Source of the DNA: Saccharopolyspora soli
GTDB lineage: Bacteria; Actinomycetota; Actinomycetes; Mycobacteriales; Pseudonocardiaceae
Assembly: GCF_022678645.1 (NCBI RefSeq)
Contig: NZ_JALBWV010000044.1
Coordinates: 1 to 64,000 of the forward strand
Reading direction: 5' to 3'
Length of the DNA: 64,000 bases
Part shown: positions 1 through 9,390 of the stretch, piece by piece
Position numbering within the stretch: position 1 is the stretch's first letter
Layout of the letters: each line of letters starts with the position of its first letter
Notes under the pieces: model-generated
The model's input: the letters and a program-made list of their open reading frames with translations, nothing else
Told to the model about the DNA's origin: nothing
Databases searched by the model: none
Position numbers and translations under genes: made by a program

Positions 1-3
1 ACT

Positions 4-22
4 ACGGTGACCGGGTCACCGT
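4..22. repeat. 9-bp perfect inverted repeat
   Basis: ACGGTGACC (4-12) and GGTCACCGT (14-22) are perfect inverted repeats around one base. It could be a regulator site or part of a hairpin belonging to a gene cut off by the window edge. Nothing in view assigns it. Confidence 0.4.
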
Positions 23-115
23 GCAGTAATCGACAAGGCGATCACATCATCGCCCACAAGATTCCTGACACTCCCGTGATTGCCTAGATCAACTCGTCTA
101 ACTAGGAGCTTCGGG

Positions 116-909
116 GTGTTTTCATACCCGTCGGGGATGTCGGTGTCCAGTCGTGCGGTGAACATGCTGGCTGAGGCGTTGCGGCATCGGCGTCGTGAAC
201 GCGGTACGCGGTGGCGGCGCCTTCAGGCGGGTGAGCAGGCTCTGTTGGTGCTGGCCTATTTGCGTAAAGGCGAGACCTACACCGACCTGGCGATCGGGTT
301 CCGGATCGGGGTGACCACGGTGTTCCGTTATATCCGCGAGGCGTTGGAGGTGTTGGCCGCGATGGCTCCCAGCTTGGACAACGCGATCACCCTCGCCGTA
401 CGGAAAGCGTTCGTCATCCTGGATGGGACGCTGCTGCGGATCGATCGGGTCGGGATGGTCTCGGGGCGGGATCACCCGTATTACTCGGGAAAATACAAGC
501 GGCACGGCGTGAACGTACAGGTCATGGCGGATCCGGCAGGGCGTTTGGTGTGGGTGTCACCGGCGTTTCCCGGGGCGCGGCACGACATGGGCGCGGCCCG
601 CGAACACGGACTTCTCGACGCGCTCCAGACCGCCGGGGTTCGGGTGGTCGCCGACAGTGCTTACCGCGGTGCGGGGCCGAATGTCGAAGTCCCACAACGC
701 CGTCGACCTCGGATCCCGATAACAGCGAGCGTCCTCGGCTGTCGGCGAATCAGAAAGCCGTCAACGCAGCTCACGCCCGCCTCCGCGGCCCCGGCGAACG
801 AGCGAACGCGCGGCTCAAAAGCTGGAAGATCCTCCGCAAGATCCGGTCCAGCCCCAGCCGAGCGACCCTGCTCATCAACGCCGTCCAAACCCTCATCCAC
901 GCAGGCTGA
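116..909 (+). pseudogene. IS5-type DDE transposase, frameshifted
   Basis: Catalyses IS transposition when intact. A GTG start at 116 is preceded by AGGAG at 104-108. The N-terminal half carries a helix-turn-helix (TYTDLAIGFRIGVTTVFRYI) followed by DDE landmarks: ILDGTLLRID (first Asp), PGARHD, and VVADSAYRG (second Asp). After VPQRRRP, near base 705, the reading frame shifts. The C-terminal part continues in another frame as NAAHARLRGPGERANARLKS, then WKILRKIR, ending at TGA 907-909. The joined length of about 264 codons fits the IS5/IS427-like family. No slippery heptamer is evident at the shift, so this is read as a broken copy rather than programmed frameshifting. Confidence 0.75.
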
Positions 910-1060
910 CACCAAGTGGAAAAGGCTCAGTGAGGGAGGGTTCGCGGTTGTTGCCGCGGATAAGGAAGGTGAAGAGGGCGAGGTCGCGGCGGCGGTCATC
1001 GATCCGTACTTCTTGGCGTGTATACGTTCTCCTGCTGACGGAGCATGAGCCGTTATCTGA

Positions 1061-1717
1061 TCAATGGGCGGCCTGCACCCCTCGAATCACCGCGGTCAGC
1101 AATTCCGTCAACTGTGCTCGGAAGCGCAGTGCCGAATGCGCCCAGCGCGGCACCTCAGCGTAGAGCTGCTGGAGTGTTGGTGAGGGTCGTGAGAGTTGAT
1201 AGAGGTACGCGGCGGAGGTCATGGCGGCGGTGAGGATGGTGCGGGCGCCGTTACAGTCGACGCGGCTGACTGCTTGCTCGATGATGCCGGCCATGGCATC
1301 GTTGGCGGCACTCGCGGCCAGCTTGTACTGCCGTGCCCGTTCGATGCGAACACAGCCTTCGAGGCTGAGCGCGACATGGGTGAGTAGATCACAGAAGATC
1401 GGTAGTTGCCCGAGCGAAGCGGCGATGATGTCGGCGGCCGCACTGGCCTGGATGTCTCGTGCCGTTCCGAAGCCTTCGGTTAGGTGATCTCGCCAGTCCG
1501 CCCAGCCCTGCTCCGCGAGTTCGAGAAGCAACTCCTCGGTGGAGGAGAAGTACCGACGCAGCGCCGAGGGATGCAGGCCCACGCGGTTCGTGACGGCGGT
1601 GAGCGTGACGTTCTTGACCCCATCTTCCACGGCGATGTCGCGCGCGGCGTTCAGCAACGCCGCGACACGCCGCCGCTTCGCTTCCGCGGAGCGGGCACGT
1701 TGGCCGGGCGAGTTCAC
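1061..1717 (-). CDS. TetR/AcrR-family transcriptional regulator
   Basis: A 218-residue one-domain repressor beginning at GTG 1717. The N-terminal HTH spans about residues 14-62 (LLNAARDIAVEDGVKNVTL, then RVGLHPSALRRYF). The remainder is an all-helical ligand domain with no assignable effector. It is divergent from the SDR gene at 1818, and two AACGCA-N7-TGCGTT-type palindromes lie between them, so it probably autoregulates and represses that SDR. It closely resembles the regulator at 37405-38058 in length, HTH sequence, divergent SDR partner and operator type. Confidence 0.85.
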   Translation of the reverse strand: MNSPGQRARSAEAKRRRVAALLNAARDIAVEDGVKNVTLTAVTNRVGLHPSALRRYFSSTEELLLELAEQGWADWRDHLTEGFGTARDIQASAAADIIAASLGQLPIFCDLLTHVALSLEGCVRIERARQYKLAASAANDAMAGIIEQAVSRVDCNGARTILTAAMTSAAYLYQLSRPSPTLQQLYAEVPRWAHSALRFRAQLTELLTAVIRGVQAAH

Positions 1718-1728
1718 TCCCCAATCTT

Positions 1729-1794
1729 AACGCAATGGCTTTGACGCAGCCGTCGGGTTGGTATAGCGTGGCCATAACGCAAAGGCTTTGCGTT
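1729..1794. promoter_or_regulatory. Two TetR operators between tetR and SDR
   Basis: The perfect palindrome AACGCAAAG-G-CTTTGCGTT lies at 1776-1794. A degenerate copy, AACGCAATGGCTTTGACGC, lies at 1729-1747, with centres 47 bp apart. The core AACGCA-N7-TGCGTT is identical to the one at 38070-38088 in front of the paralogous TetR/SDR pair. Confidence 0.75.
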
Positions 1795-1817
1795 GAGCGG
1801 CCCTAGAGGAGAGTGTG

Positions 1818-2702
1818 ATGAGCAAGGTGTACTTCGTGACCGGTGCGTCCCGTGGGCTCGGACGGCACATCGTCGGGCAAGCACTCGCGGCCGGGCATCG
1901 CGTGGTGGCGACCGCTCGGGATTCGCGTGCCCTCGATGAGTTCGTCGCCCGCTATGGCGAGCAGGTTCACGTCGAGCCGCTCGATGTGACCGATCCGGAT
2001 GCAGCCCAAGCTGCGATCAGCGGCGGTGTCGACGCTTTTGGGCGGTTGGACGTGGTGGTCAACAACGCCGGACAGGGAGACCGCGTCGCGCTGGAGGACA
2101 CCACGCTGGAGGTCTTCCGGCGACAGATCGAGACGAACTTCATGGGCGTCGTTCATGTCACCAAAGCCGCCGTGCCCGTGCTGCGGAGGCAGGGTGGTGG
2201 GCGAATCATCCAGGTCTCGTCTCTTGGCGGACGCATCGGCAGCCCAGGGATGACGGCGTATCAATCAGCGAAGTGGGCAGTGGGCGGGTTCAGTGAGGCG
2301 TTGGCGGCGGAGATGGCGCCTCTCGGGATCAAGGTGACAGTGCTCGAGCCGGGTGGGATGCGCACGGACTGGGCCGGAGCATCGATGACGACCCCGCCGA
2401 TCAGCGAGCCGTACCGCGCGACCGTTGGCGAATCCGCTCGCACCATGGCTGGGTTCGAGAGTGTTGCCAATAGCGACCCGGCGAAGGTCGCCGGGATCGT
2501 GCTGCGGCTCGCCGAACTGGACGAGCCGCCGCTTCGACTGCTCGTCGGCAGCGACGCGTACGAATACGGCCGCGAGGCATGGCGCTGGCGGATCGAAACC
2601 GACGCGCGCTGGGAGACCCTCAGTCGCACCGCCGACGCCGACGACGCCGGCCGGGCATGGACCGCGCAACGCGGCTCAAGCCTGCCGGACGTGCACGCAT
2701 AG
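1818..2702 (+). CDS. SDR-family NAD(P)-dependent oxidoreductase
   Basis: A 294-residue short-chain dehydrogenase acting on an unknown carbonyl or alcohol. Visible motifs are TGASRGLG (residues 8-15, dinucleotide binding), NNAG (82-85), and the catalytic Y148-x3-K152 in YQSAK with the Ser near 134. ATG 1818 is chosen because AGAGGA (1805-1810) sits 7 bases upstream; an overlapping GTG at 1815 is less well placed. Transcription is probably controlled by the divergent TetR through the operators at 1729-1794. The protein is intact. Confidence 0.85.
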   Translation: MSKVYFVTGASRGLGRHIVGQALAAGHRVVATARDSRALDEFVARYGEQVHVEPLDVTDPDAAQAAISGGVDAFGRLDVVVNNAGQGDRVALEDTTLEVFRRQIETNFMGVVHVTKAAVPVLRRQGGGRIIQVSSLGGRIGSPGMTAYQSAKWAVGGFSEALAAEMAPLGIKVTVLEPGGMRTDWAGASMTTPPISEPYRATVGESARTMAGFESVANSDPAKVAGIVLRLAELDEPPLRLLVGSDAYEYGREAWRWRIETDARWETLSRTADADDAGRAWTAQRGSSLPDVHA

Positions 2703-2818
2703 ACCCGTGTTCTCACGAGACCCGACGCTTTACCCCCATAGGTTCGCCGTGAAGACCTGGGCGTCCGCGGCCGGAACACGACCCGGCACCCAGTCGAGTG
2801 ATGAGAGGACAGATTCGC

Positions 2819-3847
2819 GTGAGTGCGACCGCTGCCGCCGTGCCAGATGAGCGTGTGCTGTTGGGCACCTGGCCCACGCCTGTCGAGCCGGCCCCGCGAC
2901 TGGCGAGCGCGCTCGGCCTCGATCCGGGCGATCTGTGGGTGAAGCGGGACGACCTCACCGGCCTCGGCGGTGGAGGCAACAAGGTGCGCAAGCTGGAATG
3001 GACGGTCGGCGCGGCACGTGCCAACGGTGCCGACACATTGGTCACCACCGGGGCGCCGCAGAGCAACCATGCCCGGCTCACCGCCGCGGCTGCCGCCCGG
3101 TTGGGACTCGACGCGATCCTGGTGTTTCCTGGTGCTGCCGGCGGCCTACGGTCCGGCAACCTAGCCTTGGACGGTCTGTTCGGTGCACGTGTGGCCTGGG
3201 TCGGGGACGTGGACGCCGCTAGTCTCGACGCGGCAGCGGCCACGATCGCGACCGAGTTGGAGTCTCGGGGCAGACGGCCCGCGCTCATCCCCTTCGGCGG
3301 ATCCAGCAGCGTGGGTGCTCGTGGTTACGTCGAATGCGGACGTGAATTGCTCACGCAGGTTCCGGACCTGCGCACCGTGGTGGTCGCGGTGGGCTCGGGC
3401 GGCACGATGGCGGGGCTGGTCGCTTCGCTGGGTCCCGAGCGCGTACTCGGCGTCGACACCGGCGCGATGGCTGCCCCGGTCCAGGCCGTCGCAACACTCG
3501 CCAACGGCACCGGCCTCGTTGACCTGACCGCGGCGCAGCTCGCCGTTCGTGGCGATCAGGTTGGTGCCGGATACCGCGAACTCCCCGCGCCCGTAGCCGA
3601 CGCCCTCTCGCTGTCTGCCCGGGCCGAAGGGCTGGTGCTCGACCCCGTGTACACCGGCCGGGCACTGGCAGGACTCGCCGCCGCCATCCGCGACGGTGCG
3701 ATCGTCGCGGGCGAGAAGACCGTGTTCCTGCATACCGGCGGCCTGCCGGGGCTGTTCGGCCACGCCGCGGCTATCCGTCACGCAGAACAGGGCCTCGCGA
3801 CCTGGCCGCTCAACGACCGGCCAGACCACGACGCCGCCAGCGCGTAA
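2819..3847 (+). CDS. D-cysteine desulfhydrase / ACC deaminase-family PLP enzyme
   Basis: A 342-residue fold-type II PLP enzyme. The signature GGGGNKVRKLEW (about residues 50-61) contains the Schiff-base Lys (K55), and APQSNHARL follows, as in the D-cysteine desulfhydrase/1-aminocyclopropane-1-carboxylate deaminase family. A C-terminal LDPVYTGRA motif and a Gly-rich phosphate-binding loop (AVGSGGTMAGL) are present. GTG 2819 is preferred because AGAGGA at 2804-2809 is a good ribosome site; upstream GTG/ATG codons at 2798/2801 have none. The true substrate (D-cysteine, ACC or another beta-substituted amino acid) cannot be read from the sequence. It follows the SDR gene after 116 bases and may be co-expressed. 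Confidence 0.8.
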   Translation: MSATAAAVPDERVLLGTWPTPVEPAPRLASALGLDPGDLWVKRDDLTGLGGGGNKVRKLEWTVGAARANGADTLVTTGAPQSNHARLTAAAAARLGLDAILVFPGAAGGLRSGNLALDGLFGARVAWVGDVDAASLDAAAATIATELESRGRRPALIPFGGSSSVGARGYVECGRELLTQVPDLRTVVVAVGSGGTMAGLVASLGPERVLGVDTGAMAAPVQAVATLANGTGLVDLTAAQLAVRGDQVGAGYRELPAPVADALSLSARAEGLVLDPVYTGRALAGLAAAIRDGAIVAGEKTVFLHTGGLPGLFGHAAAIRHAEQGLATWPLNDRPDHDAASA

Positions 3848-3884
3848 CGGCATGAGCCTCGTCAAATGGGTGAGCCCCGGGTAA

Positions 3885-4101
3885 TCAGCGTGGATTTCGG
3901 CCTCGGTTGGCTCGTGTCCGGGGTTGTGGATAGGGGTGTTCGCCGGTGAAGCGGGTGAGGTCGAGGCGGAGGTCGTCGATGCTGTAGCCGTCGGTTCCGA
4001 GGAAGTCTTGTAGCGATGCGTTGACGGTGTCGCCGACGGCGGTCACGGAGGAAGCCAAGGGTCTCGGCAAGTTCGGTGGCGTTCACGGGGTTGAGTTCCA
4101 T
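3885..4101 (-). pseudogene. Small acidic hypothetical protein, frameshifted
   Basis: Two overlapping frames read as one small protein: MELNPVNATELAETLGFL from 4101, then ASSVTAVGDTVNASL and DYSIDDLRLDLTRFTGEHPY-like sequence from the other frame, stopping near 3885. A one-base shift is needed near 4045. I do not recognise a domain. Its N-terminus is in frame with and directly after an IstB-like tail, so it sits inside mobile-element debris. Confidence 0.4.
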
Positions 4102-4134
4102 GGCGGCTAGCCTTTCTCCGCCGCTTTTCTTGCT

Positions 4135-4260
4135 GCGGGTGCGGATCTGGCCGGCGCGAAGCCGGTAGGACCGGGCGCCGGTTTAGAGGATGCGGGCGTT
4201 CGAGGTGATCCGGTCGACGATTGCGGCGACCAGGCACAGGTCGCCGAACACGGATCCGTC
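4135..4260 (-). pseudogene. IS21 IstB-like C-terminal remnant
   Basis: The minus-strand frame reads GSVFGDLCLVAAIVDRITSN, ARIL, stop, then TGARSYRLR. This matches the typical end of the IS21 helper ATPase IstB (AIIDRLxHHAxIxxxxGxSYRLR). A stop codon interrupts it and all upstream ATPase motifs are absent, so only a fossil tail remains. Confidence 0.55.
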
Positions 4261-4327
4261 GAGCGACCCACTGAATGTGACATCCGAAGTGGCCGTCCGT
4301 GGCGAATTCCAAGTGGCCGCTGACAGA

Positions 4328-5862
4328 TCACGTCGTGCAGGCCGGTGGAAGCCTCAGGCGGTTCGGGTGATCCGTCGTCGGTGTCGACGGCGCGGCGGGT
4401 TGGAGCAGTTGAACTTCGAGGTCTGCCCGGGCGTTGGATCGGGCGGCAGCGAGCTTGTCGGTAAGGGTTTGGTTGTCGTCGGTGAGCTGTCGGATGCGGT
4501 GCTTGAGGGTGGTGTTCTCGGTGATCAGCCGGTGGAGGCCGTCGTGGCACCAGGTTTGTTCCAGGTCGCGGACCTGTCCCATTAGCCCGGCGATTCGTTG
4601 GCGCTGCGCAACGATCTCGCGGTGGGTGGCGGCGAGGGCGTCCTCGGCGTTGAGGGCTCGTTCGCGCCAGGCCGCGTCAAGTTCGTCGCGGTGCTGGCGA
4701 GTTTGCCGGTCGATGCTGTGTTGCGCGGTCGAAGCGGTGATCGCTTCGGCGACCAGTTGCCGGCCTTGGGGGTTCTGGTAGACGAAGGTGCGCGAGACGC
4801 CGGCCTGGCGGCGTAGGTTCAGAGCGAGTGCGTCGTCGAGTAGACCGAGAGCGGCGAGGGCCTTTTCCAGGCCGTCAATGGCTTTCGCGGTGGGGGCGAA
4901 CACTGCGTGTAGGTAGTCGGCGGTGGTGTCGTCGGGGGCACGTTCGGCGATGGAGGACCATTGTTTGCGGCGCCAGTAGAGCAGGTCGGCGCCGGAGATG
5001 ACGAACTTGTCGCAGTTGTGGCAGTTCAGGTTGAAGGGGCAGGCGCCGCCGGCGACGACGGGTTAGAAGGTGCAGAATCCGCCCTCGGCCGGAGTGCTGC
5101 GGCGGGACAGGTCCAGCGCGTGGGCCTGTTGCCTGTTCATCGGCGTGAGGTTGGTGGACAGGACCTCGCCGGGATTGACGGCGCCGGGGCAGGCGACCCA
5201 GACGTGCTGCAGCACGTCCTCGATTTCCGACAGCGCGATCTTGGCGTAGACCTGGGTCATGGTCTCGGAGACGTGACCGAGGTAGCGGCGGATGTGGTGC
5301 AGGCCGGTACCGCGGCGCAGCAGGTTTGTGGCCAGCGTGTTGCCGGGCCTGATGGCTGGCGTAGCGGCCGCCGAGGTCAAGCTCGTCGACCCAGTCACGG
5401 AAGTCGCGGTTGAAAGTGGACAGGCTGATGGCCATGGTGCCGTCGCGGTTGCGCCATCGCGTGCCGAACAGCGCCAGCCCCAGGCGTTCGGTGGCGGTGG
5501 GTGGTCGGCCGCGCGACTGGATGAACCGCTGGATGGTCTTGCGGCGCCGTGCCTGCAGCAGTTGGTGGACCGACTCGGGGATGCGGATGGCCTCGTCGTA
5601 GTTGTCGACCTTGGTCTGGTCGTGCCAGAGCAGCGGCAGCACGTTGTAGCGGTCGGTGCAGTCCAGCCGCAGGTTGACCACCTCGCCCAACCTTCGCGTC
5701 TCCCAGATGTCGCGCAGTCCAACGTCCTTGCTGTCGTACTTCTCGGCCAGCCGGGCGAGATTCGACTCCTCGGCCAGGACCTTGCCGACGTGGTCGGTGA
5801 ACGGGCGGCGGGTGCGGCCCTTCGGATAGGCACGTTCGGGGTAACGACGATGAAATCAGACA
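4328..5862 (-). pseudogene. Tn554-like recombinase TnpB fused to TnpC (DUF6262-like), broken
   Basis: Remnant of a tyrosine-recombinase transposition module. From 5862 one frame reads RAYPKGRTRRPFTDHVGKVL and runs through GTRWRNRDGTMAIS and GRYASHQARQH. After a shift near 5340 another frame gives RPGNTLATNLLRRGTGLHHI and YLGHVSETMTQVYAK, the C-terminal catalytic His/Tyr region of a phage-type integrase. An in-frame TAA interrupts near 5064, after which the frame carries a Cys-rich NLNCHNCDKF segment. At LALNLRR the sequence passes without a stop into QAGVSRTFVYQNPQGRQLV and a long coiled coil, typical of the TnpC helper. The junction looks like a deletion joining tnpB to tnpC. The element has lost its 5' recombinase gene. 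Confidence 0.65.
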
Positions 5863-5990
5863 GTCCCTCCTCTTGGGCCGTCCAGTGGCGGATGCGAGCG
5901 CTGCGCCGCCGCGGCCAAGGTCTGCGTTGGCCCCTCGAGCAGCAGGACAACGACAACTACGGAGAGGCAGCGACATGAGTCAACAGTCGC

Positions 5991-6386
5991 GTGGTGGCCA
6001 GCGAGGACCTGGCCGTCGGCGACCAGCGCTTCGACGTCGTGGTCGACCCGGTCGGAGGCCGGCTCCGCACGGACACTCTGCGGGTGATGGCTCCGATGGG
6101 CCGGATGCTGCTGGTGGGCAATGCCAGTGGCGACTGGGAGCACACCGTGCAGACCAACGCTCTGTGGGGCGGCAACCTCGCGATGCTCGGCTTCGCGGTC
6201 GGCATGTGCCTCCCCGCCCACCCCGAGCAGGCCCGCCCCGCCGCCGAGGCCGCGCTCAAGGCCGTCGGCCAGGGCCTCGCCGACATGCGCACCGAGACGA
6301 TGCGGCTGGCAGAGGCCGGACAAGCGCACCGCCGCCTCGAGCGCGGCACGGTGAACGGCCAGATTCTCCTGACCCCCTTACCGTGA
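5991..6386 (+). pseudogene. Medium-chain zinc-type/quinone dehydrogenase, C-terminal fragment
   Basis: About 131 residues corresponding only to the C-terminal third of an MDR-family NADPH dehydrogenase: FDVVVDPVGGRL, MGRMLLVGNASGDW, and the tail VNGQILLTPLP. The catalytic domain and nucleotide-binding Gly motif are missing. The truncation lies about 130 bp from the end of the Tn554-like remnant, so mobile-element activity probably removed the 5' part. Its stop (6384-6386) overlaps a GTG of the downstream aldehyde dehydrogenase, suggesting they were once one operon. Confidence 0.65.
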
Positions 6387-6397
6387 GGACGATCATT

Positions 6398-7810
6398 GTG
6401 CAGACCCTCAACCGGCAGCTCGTCAATGGCCGGGTCCAGCAAGCCCACGGCCAGGACCGGCAGGCTGTCACCAGCGCGATCACCGGCGAACAGATCGCCG
6501 AGGGCGTGCTGGGCGACGCCACCGACGCGAACCTGGCTGTCGAGGCCGCCCGGCAGGCGCTGCCCGCCTGGTCGGCCACGACCCTCGACCAGCGCCGGGA
6601 GTACTTGCAGAAACTGGCCGACTCCTTCGCCGCCCGCCGCGAGGAGATGATCGACGCCCTCGTCGAGGAGTTCGGCACCACCACCGCCACCGCGGCCTAC
6701 ATCGTCGACCAGTCCCGCGACTGGTTCGTCTACGCGCAGAAGCTCCTCATCGAGGACACCTTCACCGAGCAGGTCGGCCGCGCCACCGTCCACAAAGTAC
6801 CGGTCGGGGTAGCCGTCCTGATCACCCCGTGGAACGGAGCCAGCTGGTTCATCGCAATGAAGGCCAGCGTGGCACTCGCCGCAGGCTGCACCATTGTGAT
6901 CAAGCCCAGCGAACGCGGGATCTGGCAGGCCCAGCCCGTCCTCGACGCGTTCGCCGACGCCGGCCTGCCCGACGGCGTCGTCAACGTCGTCTTCGGCAAG
7001 GGCGATCCGGTCGGCAACATTCTCACCGCCCACCCGGACGTCGCCAAGGTGTCGATCACCGGTTCCACTGCCACTGGCAAGATCATCGCCCACAACGGGG
7101 TGGACACCATGAAGCGCGTCACCCTCGAGCTGGGCGGCAAGTCCCCGACGATCATCCTCGACGACGCCGACCTGTCCCACGCGGTGCCCTTCGCCGTGCA
7201 GGCGGGCCTGTTCAACAACGGGCAGGCGTGCATCGCAGGCACCCGGATCCTCATCCCGCACAGCCGCGAGCAGGAGATCAAGCAGGCCCTCGCCGACGCC
7301 GTCGCCGCCATGAAAGTCGGCGACCCCCGCGACCCCGACACCATCGTCGGCCCCGTCCTGGACCGCGACCAGTACGACCGCGTCCAGCACTACATCCAGG
7401 CCGGCGTCGACGAAGGCGGCCAGATTCTGGTCGGCGGACTCGGACACCCCGAAGGACTGGCGGACGGCAACTACGTCAAGCCCACCCTGCTGACCGCGAC
7501 CAACGACCAGACCATCGCCCGTGAGGAAATCTTCGGCCCGGTCCTGGCCGTGATCACTTACCGCGACGAGGACGACGCCATCGCGATCGCCAACAACACC
7601 CCCTACGGCCTGCACGCCTACGTCGCCACCGGCGACGTCCAGCGAGGACAGCGCGTGGCCCGTCGCATCCAGGCCGGCCGCTTGATGATCAACGAGATCG
7701 TCGACGCACCCGACGCCCCCTTCGGTGGCTTCAAGCAGTCCGGCCTCGGCCGCGAGTTCGGCCATCACGGACTGGCCGCGTACCTCGAGACTCAGGCCGT
7801 CTTCAGCTGA
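6398..7810 (+). CDS. NAD(P)-dependent aldehyde dehydrogenase
   Basis: A 470-residue cytosolic ALDH oxidising an aldehyde to the acid. Catalytic landmarks are all present: PWNG (N145), the VTLELGGKSP Glu (E244), NNGQAC Cys (C278), the EEIFGPV motif and FGGFKQSGLGRE near the C-terminus. GTG 6398 is chosen because GAGGA at 6384-6388 lies about 9 bases upstream; GTG 6383, overlapping the previous stop, is the alternative. It is followed 43 bp later by an isochorismatase-type hydrolase and both end at a strong hairpin, so they likely form one transcript. Substrate unknown. Confidence 0.85.
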   Translation: MQTLNRQLVNGRVQQAHGQDRQAVTSAITGEQIAEGVLGDATDANLAVEAARQALPAWSATTLDQRREYLQKLADSFAARREEMIDALVEEFGTTTATAAYIVDQSRDWFVYAQKLLIEDTFTEQVGRATVHKVPVGVAVLITPWNGASWFIAMKASVALAAGCTIVIKPSERGIWQAQPVLDAFADAGLPDGVVNVVFGKGDPVGNILTAHPDVAKVSITGSTATGKIIAHNGVDTMKRVTLELGGKSPTIILDDADLSHAVPFAVQAGLFNNGQACIAGTRILIPHSREQEIKQALADAVAAMKVGDPRDPDTIVGPVLDRDQYDRVQHYIQAGVDEGGQILVGGLGHPEGLADGNYVKPTLLTATNDQTIAREEIFGPVLAVITYRDEDDAIAIANNTPYGLHAYVATGDVQRGQRVARRIQAGRLMINEIVDAPDAPFGGFKQSGLGREFGHHGLAAYLETQAVFS

Positions 7811-7853
7811 CCAGGCAAGAAAACGGAAACAACAACGAAATGGAGACAGGAAA

Positions 7854-8501
7854 ATGACCGACCCCACCGAGCTCACGATCGAGAACTCGGCTCTCGTGCT
7901 CATCGACCACCAGCCTTGGCTGACCTTCACCCTGGAGACCGACAGCACGCACCTGGTCAACAACGTCACCGCCGCGGCCCGCGCGGCGAAGGCGGTCGGC
8001 GTACCCACCGTGCTGACCACGGTGGCCGCCCGAGGCAGCCTCCTCGCCGACCCGATCTTCAAGGAGATCCAGGACATCTTCCCCGATGTCACGCCGATCG
8101 ACCGCACGACGACGGCCGCGTGGTCCGATCCGAACTTCCGCGACGCGGTGCTGGCCACTGGTCGCAAGAAGCTGGTCATGGCCGGCCTGTCGACCGAGGT
8201 GTGCCTCGCCCAGGCGGTGCTCGCGGCGCTCAAGGACGGGTTCGAGGTCTACATCCTGACCGACTGCTCGGCCGGCCTCACCAAGGACGCGCACGAGGAC
8301 GCGAAGACCCGCATGATCCAGGCCGGCGCCAAGCCGCTCAACGTTGCGGCCCTGCTGTGCGAGTGGACCCCCGAGATCAACTCCCCGGAACGGAACCTCG
8401 TCACGGAGGCGTTGCTGCAGCACGGTGGCACGTCGCTTGCGGTGCAGTACGTCATGGCCCAGGTCTCCGCCGGCATCGTGTCGGCACCTGACGCCGCCTA
8501 G
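7854..8501 (+). CDS. Isochorismatase-family cysteine hydrolase
   Basis: A 215-residue hydrolase with the family triad: Asp in LVLIDHQPW (D18), Lys in GRKKLVMAG (about K106) and the nucleophile Cys in LSTEVC (C117). Relatives hydrolyse isochorismate, nicotinamide, biuret or related amides, and the sequence does not discriminate between these. ATG 7854 follows GGAGACAGG. It lies 43 bp downstream of the ALDH and upstream of a 16-bp hairpin. A distant paralogue sits at 19230-19916. Confidence 0.8.
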   Translation: MTDPTELTIENSALVLIDHQPWLTFTLETDSTHLVNNVTAAARAAKAVGVPTVLTTVAARGSLLADPIFKEIQDIFPDVTPIDRTTTAAWSDPNFRDAVLATGRKKLVMAGLSTEVCLAQAVLAALKDGFEVYILTDCSAGLTKDAHEDAKTRMIQAGAKPLNVAALLCEWTPEINSPERNLVTEALLQHGGTSLAVQYVMAQVSAGIVSAPDAA

Positions 8502-8513
8502 CCACGGCGAACT

Positions 8514-8558
8514 CCGGCCGATCCCCTGCCGACACTCGATCAGCAGGGGGTCGGCCGG
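8514..8558 (+). terminator. GC-rich hairpin terminator
   Basis: CCGGCCGATCCCCTGC (8514-8529) pairs with GCAGGGGGTCGGCCGG (8543-8558) with a single mismatch. It starts 12 bp after the hydrolase stop. There is no U-run, as is common for actinobacterial hairpins. Confidence 0.7.
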
Positions 8559-8851
8559 TTCCACGTCACTCGCCGAGCCCTGCCGCGGGCTCGTCCAGGC
8601 AGATGATCGACGGGGCGGAGGCCGCGCCGCGGGTGATCGCCGCGCGCGGAACCGGCAACCTGTTGCCATGCAACGCGTTCGTGAAGCGGAGCACGTCCGG
8701 ACCAACGAGAAACCGGCCGGAACCCGTGCTGCGCACGTAGTTGTAGCAGTTCCATCCCGGTACCGCGTCCACCATCGGGCGAGGATGAATACCCGTCGTT
8801 GCGGTAGCCGAACCGGCCCCGGTAGGCCGTCCTATTCCCCCGGCCGGTCTC

Positions 8852-9310
8852 GGCGAAGTCCAGCGCGTCGACCCAACTCGTCCTGGCCCCGATCAGCCCG
8901 CGGTACTTCATGATCACAGACCGGCCGTTGACCGCGAACGCGCCGACCAGTCGGTCTCCATCGCGGTAAAGGGCGACACAGCGACGACCGGACTCCGGGC
9001 CACCGTCGACCAGCACCACCTCCTCCGCGTCTGGTACGCCGACGAACTGGAGGCGGCTGTCGTACCAGTCCGACCAGAAGTACGGCACGGTCTCGTACGG
9101 CGTGGCCGACGCTGGATCGAGCGCGTTGCCCACCGCCGCGGCTCCCTGCTCGGCGGCGCTCGTCCAGTGCTCCAACCGCATCGGCCGGCCGAACAGCTGG
9201 TTGTGCCAGCGGGCGGCGTCCCCGGCGGCGTACACCCCGGCGACGCCGGTCCACAACTGCGCCGCGAATGCGACCAGATCACCGACGAACTGGCCGTCCG
9301 GCCCGGCCTG
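8852..9310 (-). pseudogene. FAD-dependent ferredoxin reductase, C-terminal fragment
   Basis: The minus frame contains GVYAAGDAARWHNQLFGRPM (second FAD-binding motif), RLEHWTSAAEQGAAA and YFWSDWYDSRLQFVG, then a reductase C-terminal domain ending at ALDFA. This is the rhodocoxin/putidaredoxin-reductase family tail. The first FAD motif and the NADH domain are absent, and what follows ALDFA does not continue the family. The 5' end is overrun by a plus-strand mobile-element fragment at 9391. Confidence 0.6.
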
Positions 9311-9390
9311 CCACCCTTGCTCGTCCACCGGCTGCGCTCCCGCCACGAGCAGATCACCCAGTTCCTCGACCGCCACGCCCCGGAGACCGC

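Noticed and set aside
690-720. Programmed frameshift in the IS5-type transposase
   Set aside because: No slippery heptamer or downstream structure was apparent; a plain indel explains it.
5957-8233. Very long minus-strand open frame of about 758 codons
   Set aside because: It is the antisense shadow of the aldehyde dehydrogenase and hydrolase, which show full catalytic motifs on the plus strand. Its own translation has no recognisable domain.
8566-8775. Minus-strand frame ending in LDEPAAGLGE, like an ABC transporter ATPase
   Set aside because: Only about a dozen residues match, with no Walker A or signature motif nearby; too little to call a gene.
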